Shown: piece after piece, positions 38,351-51,180 of the stretch
Layout of the letters: every line of letters begins with the position of its first letter
How positions within the stretch are numbered: position 1 is the first letter of the stretch
NCBI RefSeq assembly: GCF_041296385.1
Contig: NW_027184085.1
Span: 60,050,109 to 60,114,108 of the forward strand
DNA: 64,000 nt
From: Aphelocoma coerulescens
Taxonomy: Eukaryota > Chordata > Aves > Passeriformes > Corvidae
Direction of reading: 5' to 3'
The notes under the pieces: model-generated
Told to the model about the DNA's origin: nothing
The model's database searches: none
What the model saw: the letters and a program-made list of their open reading frames with translations, nothing else
Made by a program: the position numbers and the translations under genes

Positions 38351-38949
38351 TGTGCTGGTTGCGGCTGGGGTAGAGGTAATTTTCTTCCCAAGTGGCTGGT
38401 GTGGGGCTGTGTTTTGGATTTGTGCTGAACACAGGGCTGATAACACAGAGATGTTTTTGTTACTGCTGAGCAGGGCTTGCACAGAGCCAAGGCCTTTTCT
38501 GCTGTTTGTCCTGCCACGCTGGCAAGGGGGCTGGTTGTGCATGGGAGGCGGGGAGGAGACACAGCCAGGACAGGTGAGCCCAACTGACCAAAGGGACATT
38601 CCCGACCATGTGACATCATGGTCAGTGCTTAAAGTGGGGGGAAGAAGGAGGAAGGAAGAGAACATGAAGTGATGGCAGAGAAGTTGAAATGATGGTGTTT
38701 GTCTTCCCAAGTCACTGCTAAGTGTGATGGGGGCCAGCTCTCCTGGAGATGCCATGGGAAGCAGTGAATTAAATCCTTGGTTTGCTTTGTTTGTGTGTGC
38801 AGCTTTTCTTTCCCTATTAAACTGTTTTTACCTCAACCCACAAATTTTCTAAGCTTTTAGCCTTCGGATTCTCTTCCTGATCCTGCTGGTGGGATAGTGA
38901 ATGAGCACCTGTATGGGGCTTGGCTGCTGCCTGGGGTTAAACCTCGACA
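38351..38949 (+). mobile_element. ERV solo LTR (about 599 bp)
   Basis: The element starts TGTGCTGGTTGCGGCTGGGG and ends GGGGTTAAACCTCGACA, the TG...CA ends of a retroviral LTR and a type common in bird genomes. Internal landmarks follow in order. These are AACACAGAGATGTTTTTGTTA, the ACTGACCAAAGGGACATTCC and CATGTGACATCATGGTCAG blocks (U3, with a CRE-like TGACATCA), GCTTAAAGTGGG where the TATA box is expected, and ATTAAA near 38815 as poly(A) signal. The flanks CATGC (38346-38350) and CATAC (38950-38954) look like a 5-bp target-site duplication with one change. No internal region or second LTR is present, so this is a solo LTR left by recombination. Confidence 0.85.
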
Positions 38950-41900
38950 CATACAATAGGAAGAATAAGCAACATCAAATAATTATCCTATTATTACTTA
39001 ACCTGTAAATTGCAGCAGGGCATGAAGGATCTTATAACACAAACCTCAACCCTTAGGAAATGCAAAGCATACAAACCATGGTTCATTCCTAGCACAGGAG
39101 CCCCAGGGAATGCCACAATGAAGTGGAGGCTACCCAGGCAGAGGAGGATGGGTCCCTAGCAGTTTCTTAGCTTTTATTCTTTCCATGCCTTTGCATATTG
39201 GGAGCAAATATCTATAAGCTGATTATTCTGGGGACAGACATGAAGGAGATAAGGCACTATGGCTTTTTGCCCCCAGCCAGCCCCAAGGGACAGCCTTGAA
39301 TTTAGAAAGAGTGTTATGCACTGGTGCAAGGCAAATTAAGCACAGTAGGATCTATTTGCAAACAATAATCTCTCTTCATCAGTACATCTATTCATCAGTA
39401 CAAGGAGGAAAATCCTGGGTTTGGTTTTTAGGCTCCTTAGGGGAAGGAACAGAAAAAGCAAGTTGTGAACACATCTGGTTATGCCTGATCTCTCAGTAAA
39501 AGAGGAATATGGGTGGGGATAGCTGGTAACAGCCAAGCTCCACTTAAAATGGCAGTAGGTCACACTCACATGATACTTTATGAAGAGGGCAAGGTCTGCT
39601 GCTAGCTGTAAATGGGGAGAGTAGCATGTGGGAAGCAACTCAATTGGCAGGCAAGGACCTGAAAGGTCACGTAATAGGGTTCAAAGTCTGTTTAACCATG
39701 CACAGCTGCTCTGGGAAATAGCCTAATAAAGCATGAGGTAGGTGAGGCACAGCTTTCTGCATCGAATCACACTGTCTGGGCTAACTCACTGGAAAAGCAA
39801 AGCCCTCCTCACAGCAGCCATGTTGTTAATGGGTGCATCCCTGCACTGCCCCCACCATCACTGGGCAGGCACATGTGGGCTCACAGCCCCCCACCACCCG
39901 CCTCACATCCCTCATCTCCATCCCATGGGCTGCTGGGGAAGAAAAGAGCAAGCACAGACAGCTGTGGCCAGACTGATAAGAAAATCTGGGGATTTACATG
40001 GTTCTTGTAACCAGATCTCTAGTCCCCAGAGGGGCTGAGTGCGTTTTGCCACCTGTCCGGACAGGCCTGCACTCTCCTTGCAGGAGGGAAACATTTTGTA
40101 GGGCTGCTCACTAAGAGCACTCCAGGGATGGCAGAAGTCAGGGGGGCTGGAAAGCAGCTGGGCTCATGAGAAGGATCATCATCTGTCTTTTGGGGTGTCT
40201 TAGCGTATGGAGAAAAAACAAAGCAGAAGATGGCCAGGAAGAAGATATCTAAACACACATGGTGGCAGTGCTCAAAGCCCCACAGCATCAGCAGTGGCCC
40301 CTACAAAGTGCCAGGATACCATCCTCTCCTGTCCTTGAGAACCCAAGAACAGGGCACAGGTCAAGAGAAAACTACTATGCCTAAATCCCACCAGACTACC
40401 TCACCAGCCCTGCTGGCTGGGAAGTTACAAGGCATTTTTCATCCATTCGGAAGGATTATTTAAAGCATAAAATACCTGAGGGACTCCAGGCTTGGGAGAA
40501 CAGAAAGCATTTGTCTAAGCTTATTTCAGGGAAAATAATACATTTCCCGCACAGTTAAATGTGAATGCAGAGGCTTTTAACCTATAAAAGCACACAAACA
40601 AACCACATAACAAAAGCAGTTCAAAGATTTCTCAATTACTTAGAAGCAGAAAGACATGACAGCAAAAAAACCTAGGGGATGGAGAGCTTTAAAAAGGGAC
40701 ATTTTAAACTATGTTTAACCTAGTCCTGAAATACTTCAGCCCACATTCAGCTAAAAGTTCAAGAAAGAAAAAAGTACTAATTCCTTTGAAAACATCCATG
40801 AAACAACCCTACTTGTATTCACAAATATATTGAATTAGCTCTTTGTTAAACTGAGTGAGTCTTTCCTGTTAGACCAATATTATGCGTCAGAGAGGAATTA
40901 TCCACCCTTTTGTTTTATAAAACAGGCTATTTGCCAAATGCTGTTCCATTTAGCAGGCTTAATTTTATTTCATCATATGATTTTATTTGTCTTTTAAGAT
41001 TGTTTCAAATAAATCTTAGCTAACCTAGATATTTTTTAAAAATAGAATAGTCATTATTTGAACTGTAGGAATTGATTTTTTTGGTCTTCTGCAGTTCCAT
41101 ATATGGTTCAGGACTCACGTGCATGATTTATGTGCATGCATAGCTACTCTTAACACTGTCTTGAGTGTTCCCCCTTCTTTGCAACTTGAGCTGCTGCACT
41201 CAGACACCTGATAAGATGTAAGAAACCAGAGCAAAGAGACCAGGGTGAGCAATGTTCTTTTGCAGACCACTCACAGCAATGAGACTGCACCTTGGAGGAA
41301 GGAGAGACTCAGCAGGGGAAGGTTTTCTGCTCTACATTGCACCTCTTTTATATCCTGCTCTGCACTGAGTCTCTTCTGCTCCTTCCCTTGGATAGATGGT
41401 GGTGTGAGATGACTGCTTGCAACCTGGCTACAGCCCAGGACTCCAGCAGTTTTGATCCTCTGTAGCCTAAAGGAGAAACCCTAGTAACTGGTAAAAGCCT
41501 TCTGGAGCACAAGTTCCTTTATGAAGATTAAATACATTTACATGCCTGATTGACTCTCCATCTCTTTTCAAATCTGAAAACATGCATTCTTGCTCACTCA
41601 GATATTATTTACTGTTGTGCTTTACAACTGCATTGTTGGGCAGTACAGAAATCTGTAATTGTAGTTTGCACAGAAGATTATACATAAAATAAATTAGAAA
41701 TATATAAGTCACCCTAGGGAACCATATTAAAAATGAGCACATAAAATACAGTCCCAAACATACTATAGTGCCAACTCTCTTCAGGTATTCTTGATCATTG
41801 TCAGGACCAACATCCTGGGCTCTGGAGTATAGGAAGGCTTGGTGAGCACATCGCAGGTGTGCAAGAGGTAGGGCCCAGGCTTGAGAGGTAACACCAGCTA

Positions 41901-43484
41901 TGACCTGTCTGCAGGTAGAAGGACTGTCTTCTGGCTTTTCACCAGAGGGACACTGTTGGGATCAAATTCCCCATCCTTCCTCAAGCAGGGCTGACCACAG
42001 TTAAGCATGAACAGGGTGCTATACAGTTGAAGAGCAGCTGAATTAGGCCTTCAGCAAGCACAGGACATGAAATATTAAGGGCAAAAAAGGTAATTTTTAA
42101 TTAAAGAAAATGTGGAGTGGCTAAATATCCAGATACTCTGCTTCCCTTAGGGTTATACTTCATGAATATTTGAGTCTCATAGTAATTCAGGAGCTATGTC
42201 TATGAACTTCTATAAACATTAATTATATGCCAGAAACCATATCTTCACACTTCAGCCTACAGAAGTTCAGATATATCTAGCCCTCTGATACCCAGCAACA
42301 GCTTCCAATAGCCTAACATTAGATAATTAAAGGGTTTCTCTCCTTGTGATACCCAGTCACTTCATGATCTTTTTAACAGACTGACTCATAACAACGGCTT
42401 TTGAGACAGGGAGATGCTACCTCATTACAGGGCCAGGGGACAGAGCCAGCAAGAAACTGAAAGGCAGGGTGGTGGTGGAGGGGGAGGTGGAGGCAAGACA
42501 GCCAAAACCTGCCACCGACTCTTCCAACGGATGACAAAATCTGCTGAGCTCGCAGAGGCTGGCAGGGCCCAGCAGGATGTGCTGTCCTGGGTGTGCATTA
42601 GCTAATTCAGGCAGAGTAACTTGGCACACCCCTGCTGCCTTCAGCAGCGCTCCGTCAGCCTACACCCACTGAGCCTCTTGGACCTGAGTCTAAAAAGTAT
42701 ATATTTCACCCACCTTTGATAGTTCTTGTAACAAAATACTGTAAAGTGCATTGCTGGAACCAAATCTGCCCCAGCAGGACACCGGAGTGGAAAACCTAAG
42801 ATTTCTTTCTGTCTCTCTGATAACTACTCTCACTCACAAACACAGTAACATATACCAGCAAATGCTTTTTGCGTACCTATGCATTTCTCTGAAGGACAGG
42901 AGCGTTTTGCAATTCATTTCTATTGCTACTATTCATTATGCTACTCAATTACATTAAGTGCCCTAATTACTTATTTACAAAGGGTTAGTAACTCTGTACT
43001 TTTTACCTGACCTATATACTAAGCCTGGAGGCAACACTTTTCTGTATTCATCTGTTGCTAGTAGCAGCTTTCAATAGCCCTTTGTTTCCCACACAGCATC
43101 AGGTCGGCAGAGTTTTAGAGGGAAGCATGACTTTCAGTTGACGGTGAGCCCAGAGCTGGGTGAGCCTGGGAGGCCTGGTGATTTCCAGCACTCATCTCAC
43201 TGTGCTCTGTACGTTTCTGCTGGTGAAGATAGGAAACCCTGGCCTGTGTTCCCAGCAATGGCATGCACAGACTGGGGAATGTGACCTCTTCAAGGTGTCC
43301 ACAGAGGACACTAGCTTGTGAGGGGTGCTGTGTGCCGGGGCCACCTCTGGTAGGTGCCTGCCTGATAGCACCAACCCTAGGGTACTGGAGACCCCACCAA
43401 CCCTGTGGACTGGCAGCTGGCTCCACAGCCTCATCTGTCCTCCTCTGTGGTTCTGTGTTTCTTCTGTTATGGTTTACAGAATCA
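38950..43484. other. Intergenic, no gene recognised
   Basis: About 4.5 kb of mixed sequence. AT-rich blocks (about 40480-41100 and 41560-42380) alternate with a GGT/GGA-rich patch at 42465-42495. No exon, RNA gene or confident repeat was recognised. Confidence 0.5.
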
Positions 43485-44060
43485 CAGAATTGGTCAGGTT
43501 GGAAGGGACCACAGTGGGTCATCTGGTCCCACCGCCCTGCTCAAGCAGGGTCATCACACAGCACAGGATTGTGTCCAGATATTTCTTGCGTATATTTAGT
43601 GAGGGAAACTCCACAGCCTCTCTGGGCAACCTGTTCCAGTGCATGGTCACTTGCACCATAAATTCTTCTTTATATTCAGGTGGAACTTCCTGTGCATCAG
43701 TTTCTGCCCATTTCCTCCTGTCCTATTGCTGGGCACTATCAATCAGAGTTTTGTCCATGGTCTTGGCACCCTCCCTGTAGATACTTAGAGACATTGATGA
43801 GGTCTCCTCTCTGTTTTCTCATTTTGAGGCTGAACAGGACCAACTCTCTCACCCTTTCCTGGTAAGAGAGGTACTCTAGACCTTTGACCAACATAGCAGC
43901 TCTCTGCTGGACCTGCTCCAGGATCTCCATGTCTGTCCTGGCAGCATTTCTTGCTTGTCCAAGAACATCAAGTGCAAGCAGCCCCTTTACCACAACTTGG
44001 TTTTGATTCAAGGTTATCCTATCTCCAGTGGTAGTTTTCTTCTCTGGGTAAAGAAGCACA
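43485..44060 (-). mobile_element. CR1 LINE, 3' end of ORF2 plus 3' UTR
   Basis: The left edge reads AGAATCACAGAATTGGTCAG, then GGTTGGAAGGGACC, the reverse complement of the CR1 3' terminus. Farther right a minus-strand frame encodes MEILEQVQQRAAMLVKGLEY followed by LSYQERVRELVLFSLK and RGDLINVSKYLQGG, the usual CR1 ORF2 C-terminus. The frame is interrupted relative to a full-length element and the 5' part is missing. The copy is better preserved than the ones at 14.9 and 32.1 kb. Confidence 0.92.
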
Positions 44061-44231
44061 GTTTGTTCAAAATTTTTTCATGCTTTCTAGCCTCCTATGC
44101 TACTCCCACCATCCTCTTGGCTCTAATCAAGTAAGGTACCCTCTTTTCGTGACAGTGTCCAAAATTGCAGTCAGTAGTCTGAGGAACTTTTTTGGTGAAG
44201 CAGAAAATGTGTATCGTGTCTCCTTGCCAAC

Positions 44232-45769
44232 TGTCATGGTTTAGCATAGTTTGGGTTTTTAGTTAAGGAGGGCTCCATCAGCCACAGAAGTGATTCTTTT
44301 GCAAAGAGGTGCTTTGCAGCTTCCTTCAGACCCAATAGAACCAATTAACTGGCTAGTTTGAATATTGGCAACTTTTTTAAGCCACTTAAGAAGCTTGACA
44401 CGCCCCTGTGATCCACATTTAAGAACATACAAAACCGGGAAACCTCTCTTGCTTCTGGCTTTTGAACAGGTGACTTGGGGGCGCGCAGCGGGGCCCAGCG
44501 GGGCGGGGCCGGGTCGGCTGTGGCGCAGCTTGGCCGAGATCTCTCAGCCGCTTCTGCTCGCTGGACACCCGGCGCAGCCCCTCCGTGCGGGCCGGGCCGG
44601 CCGGGACACAGCGAGCCCGGAGCCTCGGAGCCCTGTTCCAGCCGCGGCCCCGCTCCGGGCGGGCGGCCCCGCAGCCCTGCTCCGGGCGGGCGGGCCGGCA
44701 GCGCGGCTCGGCCGGGCCGGCCCTCACCCCGTGCGGCCGGAACTCCTCTGAGGCGGCTGCCCGGCAGCGATCACGTCAGAAACAGCGATAAGCGAATGCC
44801 GGCTGTGGGGCCCGGGTGAGATTAGCCCTTGTAGTGCTGTCAGCTTCCTCCAGAACAGATGAAGCCTGCAGACATCAATCCTCTCCCGACTCAGCGGAAA
44901 GGAGAAGGCACGTGAAGAAAACACCATAAAGACACCAAAGTCAGTGAACAAGGAAGAGCTGGAACCCTGAGGGAGGAGAAGGAGGAGATGTTCAAACCTA
45001 GAAGCTGAAATTCTGTTGTAAAGCTGTGGTGATGGACTGTGATACATCAGAGTACCCGTTGTAATTTCATGAAAGCATGGGGGCTGGAGCGTTCAAACTG
45101 CAATTGTGAGCAAAAGTATCTGTGCTGAAACAAGCAAATGTTGAAGTAGCTGTGATTTGACGAGAAGCTTGTACAGAGAGAGATGAAAGTGATGAAGACC
45201 CTTGCTCCCCGGGAAGGAGAAGACCTCTGTTCCTAGAGATGAAGATGCTCCCAGAGATAAGTGAAGAGAACCTTTGTTTTTGAACAGCTCATCCTTAAAA
45301 TGGTACCCCATTAGCTAAAGATTGGACCTTCAAAAGCAGTTGTGGGGAAAGCTGTAAGTCGGGGGAAGGGACTCTCACATGCAAGCAGAGAACCATCCCG
45401 GGCGGCTGTCTCGTTGTGACATTGAAGCCATGAGAGAGCTGTTTCTTGTGGAGATGTCTCCATAGCATGAGCAAAAGAGACTCCTCTCCCTAAGTGAACT
45501 GAAAAAGATTATTATAGAGATGGTAAACTGACTGAAAAAATCTCAAGGGTTGTGTTTTTACGTTGTCAGTGGGAGAAGGGAGAAAGGTGGGGGAAGAGAA
45601 GTGTTCTGAAGGTTTAGTTTGACTCTTACTTTTTTTTTTCTTTCTTTTAGTTCTGTTAATAAATTTCTTTATATTCTTTTAAGTTTTGTGCCTGCCTTGC
45701 TTTCTCCTAATTCTTATCTCACAGAAGGAAAATAAGTAAGTAATGGATATTTTGAACCAAACCACTACA
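44232..45769 (+). mobile_element. Long ERV-like LTR (about 1.54 kb) with CpG-rich core
   Basis: The element begins TGTCATGGTTTAGCATAG and ends GAACCAAACCACTACA, that is TG...CA. It is flanked by CCAAC (44227-44231) and CCACC (45770-45774), a possible 5-bp target-site duplication with one mismatch. A TATA-like CATTTAAGAAC lies near 44416. A poly(A) signal AATAAA at 45658-45663 is followed by a T-rich stretch. Between them is a very GC-rich block (about 44475-44825) with a CRE-like CACGTCA at about 44773. There are no gag, pol or env frames. Its length is large for an LTR, so it may be a solo long LTR or a non-autonomous LTR element. Family not assigned. Confidence 0.7.
44475..44825 (+). other. 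CpG-rich block inside the LTR
   Basis: About 350 bp of extreme GC content stands out from AT-rich surroundings. It has dense CG dinucleotides and a GCTCCGGGCGGGCGG motif present twice (44652-44666 and about 44679-44693). It ends in a donor-like CCGG/GTGAG at about 44812-44818. Overlapping frames are open on both strands simply because GC-rich DNA lacks stops; they are not called as genes. The position just after the TATA-like site fits an LTR R/U5 or leader CpG island. Confidence 0.7.
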
Positions 45770-48700
45770 CCACCTTACAGTCCCATTCATGTGCTGTAGG
45801 CAGGTGGGCTGTCACTTAATACTGTGTCTGTGTACTGCTGTCTATTTCCATTTAAATCTATATTTTCACCCACTGTTGTTTATGCAGCTGGTTTATTTCT
45901 TATGTGTTATACTTTAGATTCACCCCGATTGAGTTATATCCTATTTTTTTCGGTCTATATCTCTACTGTCAAATGTTACACGGAATGTTAATCCAGACTT
46001 TCAGCCTCCTTGCAGCAGCACTGATAAGCATGATCCCTACTCCAATATTCAGGTAATCAGTGAATTACTGAATAATCCCAGTGCTCAGAGTTGCTGAAGA
46101 GATGCTTGACAGATGTGAGGCTGCTGCTGCTCTGCATCCCCAGATCCACCCAGCAGCAAGGCTGAACTTCCTAACACACATAGAGTGCTCATCTAAATGG
46201 GAAGCATGCATGTGGCCTGATCATGGTTCTTCTCTCCTTCCAGCAAGTGGCCTTAGGCAGTCTCTGCTGTAGCTGCTCCTGGACCCCAGCCTCCTTGGCT
46301 GCCTTACAAACCCCAGCCCTACTCCAGCTCCTGGTATTCAGAGCTTCTTGTGCACAAACACACACAAACACACACAAGTCACCAAGGAAAACTGTACACA
46401 TTGTGTCCTCCCACATGCCGGGATCCTAGTCGGGCAGGTGACCTCTTGACCATGGCCTGACTCCCACAGCTGGCACTGAGAGCACATGTATGCTCAAGCA
46501 AGCAGAGGAGTCAATCAACTCTGAAAAGTGTACTTGCCATTCCTGTTCAAGTACATCCCTTACCTCCTATTATCCCTTATCCCCTGCTTTCCAAGGCTTG
46601 TTCCTTCTCAGTCATCCTTGATACCTCTTCCTCTGTCTCTGATTCCTCAGTCATAAGACCTGTCCATCCTCACAGCCACCCTGTGAACATCCCAGAGTAG
46701 GTGTACAGTCTGTAGGTGCCATTTCCCAACATTCCATCAGCTCCAGGCAGTGACTCCTAAAGGCTGTTGAGTGCTGGAGGGATCCTCTCCCATCCACCCT
46801 ACAGGGTCTCACCTTCCACCTTGGGTCCATCACTTTGATGACTCTCATTTCACCCACTCCACAGCAAACCTCGGTTTTATCTCGCCAATGACAACTACTA
46901 GGTGACATAGCAGATAACATATGCACTGAGAGATTCTTCTGAAAGGAAAGTGATACATTCCTCAGATCAAACCGTGAGCACTGCTCTGCCAAAGCCGGTG
47001 CAGTTTTGACCTCTACCTCATGATAAATAACATCTTTTCATCAGCTGCTTGTATGGTGACTGGATCCTTATGTGGGCCCACACACATCCCCAGCCAAATA
47101 GGAGGACAGACACTCCTACAGCAAGGGTCTCCTGAGCATCTAGAGGAGCTTGTGCAAGGCACAGGCATAACATCAAGACACAAGCTGAGATTCCTGCCAG
47201 GCTTGGTTTTCCTGAGGCTGTCAACCCAGGAAACTCACTGTTTTTGCCTTGGGCAAGCTCCTGTGGTCAACCAATGCCATGACAGGGTATGGATGCTCAC
47301 ACACACATGGGGAGCTGGCAAAGCCTTCCTGGGTACCACACTCAGGGAGAGACATTCCTCCCTCCTGAAACCTGATAATGTGAAGGGGAGCAAGCAAAAG
47401 CCACAGAGAGGGGAGATAGACACTTGCTGCTTCATCACAGTATGGATTTGGCAGCACTTTGCTGGAAGAGACCTCACTGTCCAATTACTTTCACACCATC
47501 CTTAAATCAAGCTGCATGAATGCAGAAACACTTAATCACAACCTTCAGAACAGATGGGATAGTTTATTCTTTTGAAGACATAGGTAACAAAAGAAAAACC
47601 ATGCTTAAGATTAAGCTAGTAAAAATATGAAAGGTCTCTGTGTTTCTCCTTCTCTTCTGGCCTTTCTCCAGAGCTGGCTGGAGAGCACCCAACCTTGATA
47701 AAACACAGGAACCCCTACAGTCAATCGCTTCCAAGCGAGTTCTTTGACCTTCCCTTTGATACATCTGTGCCTCTTTTCCTCCTCCCTGTGATGTGTTCCT
47801 GAGGTAGTCCTGCCACCCTGTAATCAAAACAAACGTTGTTCATCTTGTCAGAGGAACAAACAAGGTTTTGCAAGGCCAAGCACTGTCTTGTGGACTTGGT
47901 CAGTTAATCAGCTACTCATTTAGTTAAAGAAGAGGGCACATCCTGACCCCCAAAGCATTCACCTCTCCAAATGCTGTGCCTCTCCCTACTTGCACCTAAA
48001 ATTTGAAATTAGTCCATATGTCCACTGATGCACTCAAACTTCAGTAACTGTGTGGGATAGACATGTATAGCTCAGTGCTGGCTTGTAGCCAGGCACAGTG
48101 GCTGTCAGCCACTCAGCAGCGTGAGCTTGCCTTCCCACAGCAGCTTTCTGTGCAACACAGCACAAACATGCACAAGGCTCAAAGAGCTGGAAAGCCCCCT
48201 TCTTGCTGCTTCACTGGGTAAAACTTGGAGGACAGAGCCGAAATTGCTGGAGGGGAGGAACTAGAGGCAGCAGAATGATCATCCTTGCACACGTGGTGAG
48301 AGTGCTGGCTGCAGTTCTCATGTCTCTGTAAATATTGCTCTAAACAGAAAGTCAGTTTGCTTCCACAAGATTAGGCTGCTTTGATGCTATTACCCAGCAT
48401 GTGGCGGGTGAACTGAGAGTACAGATCCTCCTGTGATGTGTTTGTAACATTCTCTAGAACAATTGCACATGTTATTGGAAGGGTAGAAGTGGGAGTGTGG
48501 AAAAAAATGGCATGAAGTGTGACACCTGAAAATAACAAACCCTATCAATAATCCTATCATAAATGTCTTAATATTTGTAACATATTAAGATATGTTAGAA
48601 GTTAGAGTGCTAATTTTAACATAAATTTACTGAAACTGCTATTATTTCATTATGTGGTTTTGTGCTGCAAAGAGGATTTGATTGGCAGAAGAATTACTTA

Positions 48701-50719
48701 TAGATGAATTTACACCCTGTAAACAGAGTGAAGCAAATTAAGACCTATCCAAAGGGTATCACATTTAAATGAAAAGACACCTTCTTCACTATCCATCCAT
48801 GCATACCAAAGTGAACACCAGCTAGCAAAATCCTTTAAACTGCTTACATTTTACTTGCTGAAAATAAATCCATGCTAATGGACACAATGGCATGCACCTA
48901 ATGTATCACATAACCAGCTTAATATAAAAATAAGTATCAACAGAACTCTAATTCACACATGATGCTACCGAAAATGCTAATTTGAGAAATGTCTGATAGC
49001 AGATTACAACATACTTAAAAGGTTTTTCTTCAACAGGCACTAGAGACATGGAAAATTCAGAGCAAACTGACAACAGGTTTGATTTATTTTTCAGAAATCT
49101 CTAGAGCTCTGTCAAGTTATTACAATTAATTCCAAATTCAGAAAGAGATTAATATGGTGTGTGAGGAAAGAATTGGATGTCATCTCTTACTGCCATGTGA
49201 CAGGAGAGAGACTACTTAATACATCTTTTTGAGGTATTCCAGTTTCATCCCTCTGTCATGACAGGGGAGCACAGAAAAAGTATCTTAGGGTGGTGGGTTG
49301 TCTTGTTTTAAACCACCAGTGAAGTGAAAAAGAAATTGGAAATATTTTTGCCTTCTCATCATCAAATGTGACAGGTTAAGAGGAGCAACTCCTCCAAAAG
49401 CTCTGTACACCATTAGTCCATCATGTTGGTAGGTTCACCTATGCACAGTTTCAGAGCTCACTCATGCTGCATGAAACACTCTTGTATCCTTGAATAATTT
49501 AGAAAAAAATCCATAGACAGGCTTGGATTTTCTCTGTAATTATTTAATGCTGATGTTATCCCTTCCAGAAACCTCAGAAATGCCGGCAATGCATACTGGG
49601 AATTCAGGTGATGCAGAAATATTTAAATAGAGGAATTGGCCCAAAGAAGTGGCTCATACTTTCCTTACAGGAATTGCCTGCATCATCTGTGGGTGGACAA
49701 CATTTTGGATATGTATATAAACCAGTCAACAGATTTAGCTGGCCTGCCTGACACCAAGATAGCAAATCACTGCAGGTCTCGACAGTATAACAGAGGTCAT
49801 TAAGAAATGGAAAAACAGAAAGAAAACTATTTTCCAGCCTGTTCACCATAAGCAACCACTTTCCTCAGAGCAGGCAGGTAGCTCAGCCTTTCCTGCCATC
49901 ATTTTTCTTTGGGGAAACAGACCACAAGCACAGCAGAATTTCCACATTGCTGGAGCACTGGGATTTTTGTTAGGACAAGCTGGGCAACCAGGAAGTGCAG
50001 GGCATTGCTTCTGTCTCTCTTGAGCCTCCTATAGTCTAATGTTACAGACTGTGCTTCACATACTGTGCCGCTGCTGTGGGAAGGATTGCTATTTATCATC
50101 TCCAGCCTCACATGCAAAAATCCATATTATTATTTTGTTGGGTGTCTCCAGGGAGGGAAGTGGCACCAGGAGCAGATGGTAAGGGGGTAGCAGCCTTCTG
50201 AAAATCAAAGGTGACAGTTTTGCATGACTGAAATGCTTAGGGAGATTTCTAGCCTGCACTTCTTCCACAAGTGCAGATTATTCCAATTTCTGGACTGGAG
50301 TCTTGTGGGCAAAGTGAACCCAGAGATCTGCAGGTGACAGCCTCTGGTTCCTGCCTGGATGGGGGAAACAAAGAAAGCCTGTGGCCTTCATCAGCTCTGC
50401 ACTGAAATGCTTTGAGGAAATTCCTCCCCTGGGGGCAGTTGTGCACAATTAGCTCAGAATCTCTCGGATTTGTTCCAGTGGAATTGATTCCTGACAGGCC
50501 CCACCGCTCACCAGCGCTGGGCCTTGCAGGCAGAGGGAGTCCTGCCGATAATGCGTGTGCAGGGATCTATCTCTCCATACACATTCCTCCCTGTCCCTGC
50601 CCATTCCTGCACACACCTTGCTATAAATTGTGTACATTTGAAATCAACTCTGCTGCAGGTTGAGCAGCACAAGGGATTTAAACATTTCTTTTCTATTCAA
50701 GGGCAGTAACCAATTGACA
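45770..50719. other. Intergenic, no gene recognised
   Basis: About 5 kb without a recognisable exon or confident repeat. Positions 48540-48980 form an AT-rich, low-repeat, homeodomain-site-rich block that could be a conserved element. See the findings. Confidence 0.5.
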
Positions 50720-51180
50720 CAGCCTGTTGGTCACCAACCTTGATGCCTTAAGAGGCCTCCTAGAAACAGAGACTAGACAGAAATAAGGGAATAAAGGTGG
50801 GTATTTATTTGAAACGCCTTCAAAGGTATCCCCTGGGGAGCCAGAGGCTACTGCCAAGATGGACCCCAAGATGTACTGCAGGTCACAAGTTCTTCACACT
50901 TTTATAGGTTTGGTTCATTGGCACCTCAGGGTTGATTCTCCAATTAAAGCTTCAGTTTAATGATGTAATTTCCCCTCTCCTTGCCTCCCTTAGAGCCTCT
51001 TTGGTTTATACTTTTTGGGCCTAGGATGGTCTGGGTGTCCTTGAAGAGCAGGCCCGGGGAGGCTTTGTTATGTCTACCTAGCATGAGAGAGCAGAAATTA
51101 ATAGGCTACAAGAAACTTCAGAGTCACACACTAAGCAGCATAGAATTTGAAAAATATAAAAGTTAAAACCTAAGGAATCA
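50720..51180 (-). mobile_element. Probable ERV solo LTR
   Basis: On the minus strand a clear TATA box (CCTATAAAAGTG, plus-strand CACACTTTTATAGG near 50907-50917) lies about 100 bp upstream of a poly(A) signal AATAAA (plus-strand TATTTATTTG near 50803). This is the arrangement of U3 promoter, short R and U5. The block TTTGAAACGCCTTCAAAGGT next to the poly(A) signal and the AGCCAGAGGCTACTGCCAAG block look like avian LTR sequence. Edges are approximate (the right edge especially) and no target-site duplication was fixed. Family not assigned. Confidence 0.6.

Noticed and set aside
44365..44819. GC-rich frames of 100-130 codons on both strands near 44.4-44.8 kb
   Set aside because: They are Ala/Gly/Pro/Arg-rich in every frame, as expected of a CpG-rich block without stops, and lie inside an LTR-like element.
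38351..45769. The plus-strand LTRs at 38.35 and 44.23 kb as the two ends of one provirus
   Set aside because: Their sequences are unrelated, each has its own flanking duplication, and no gag, pol or env frames lie between them.
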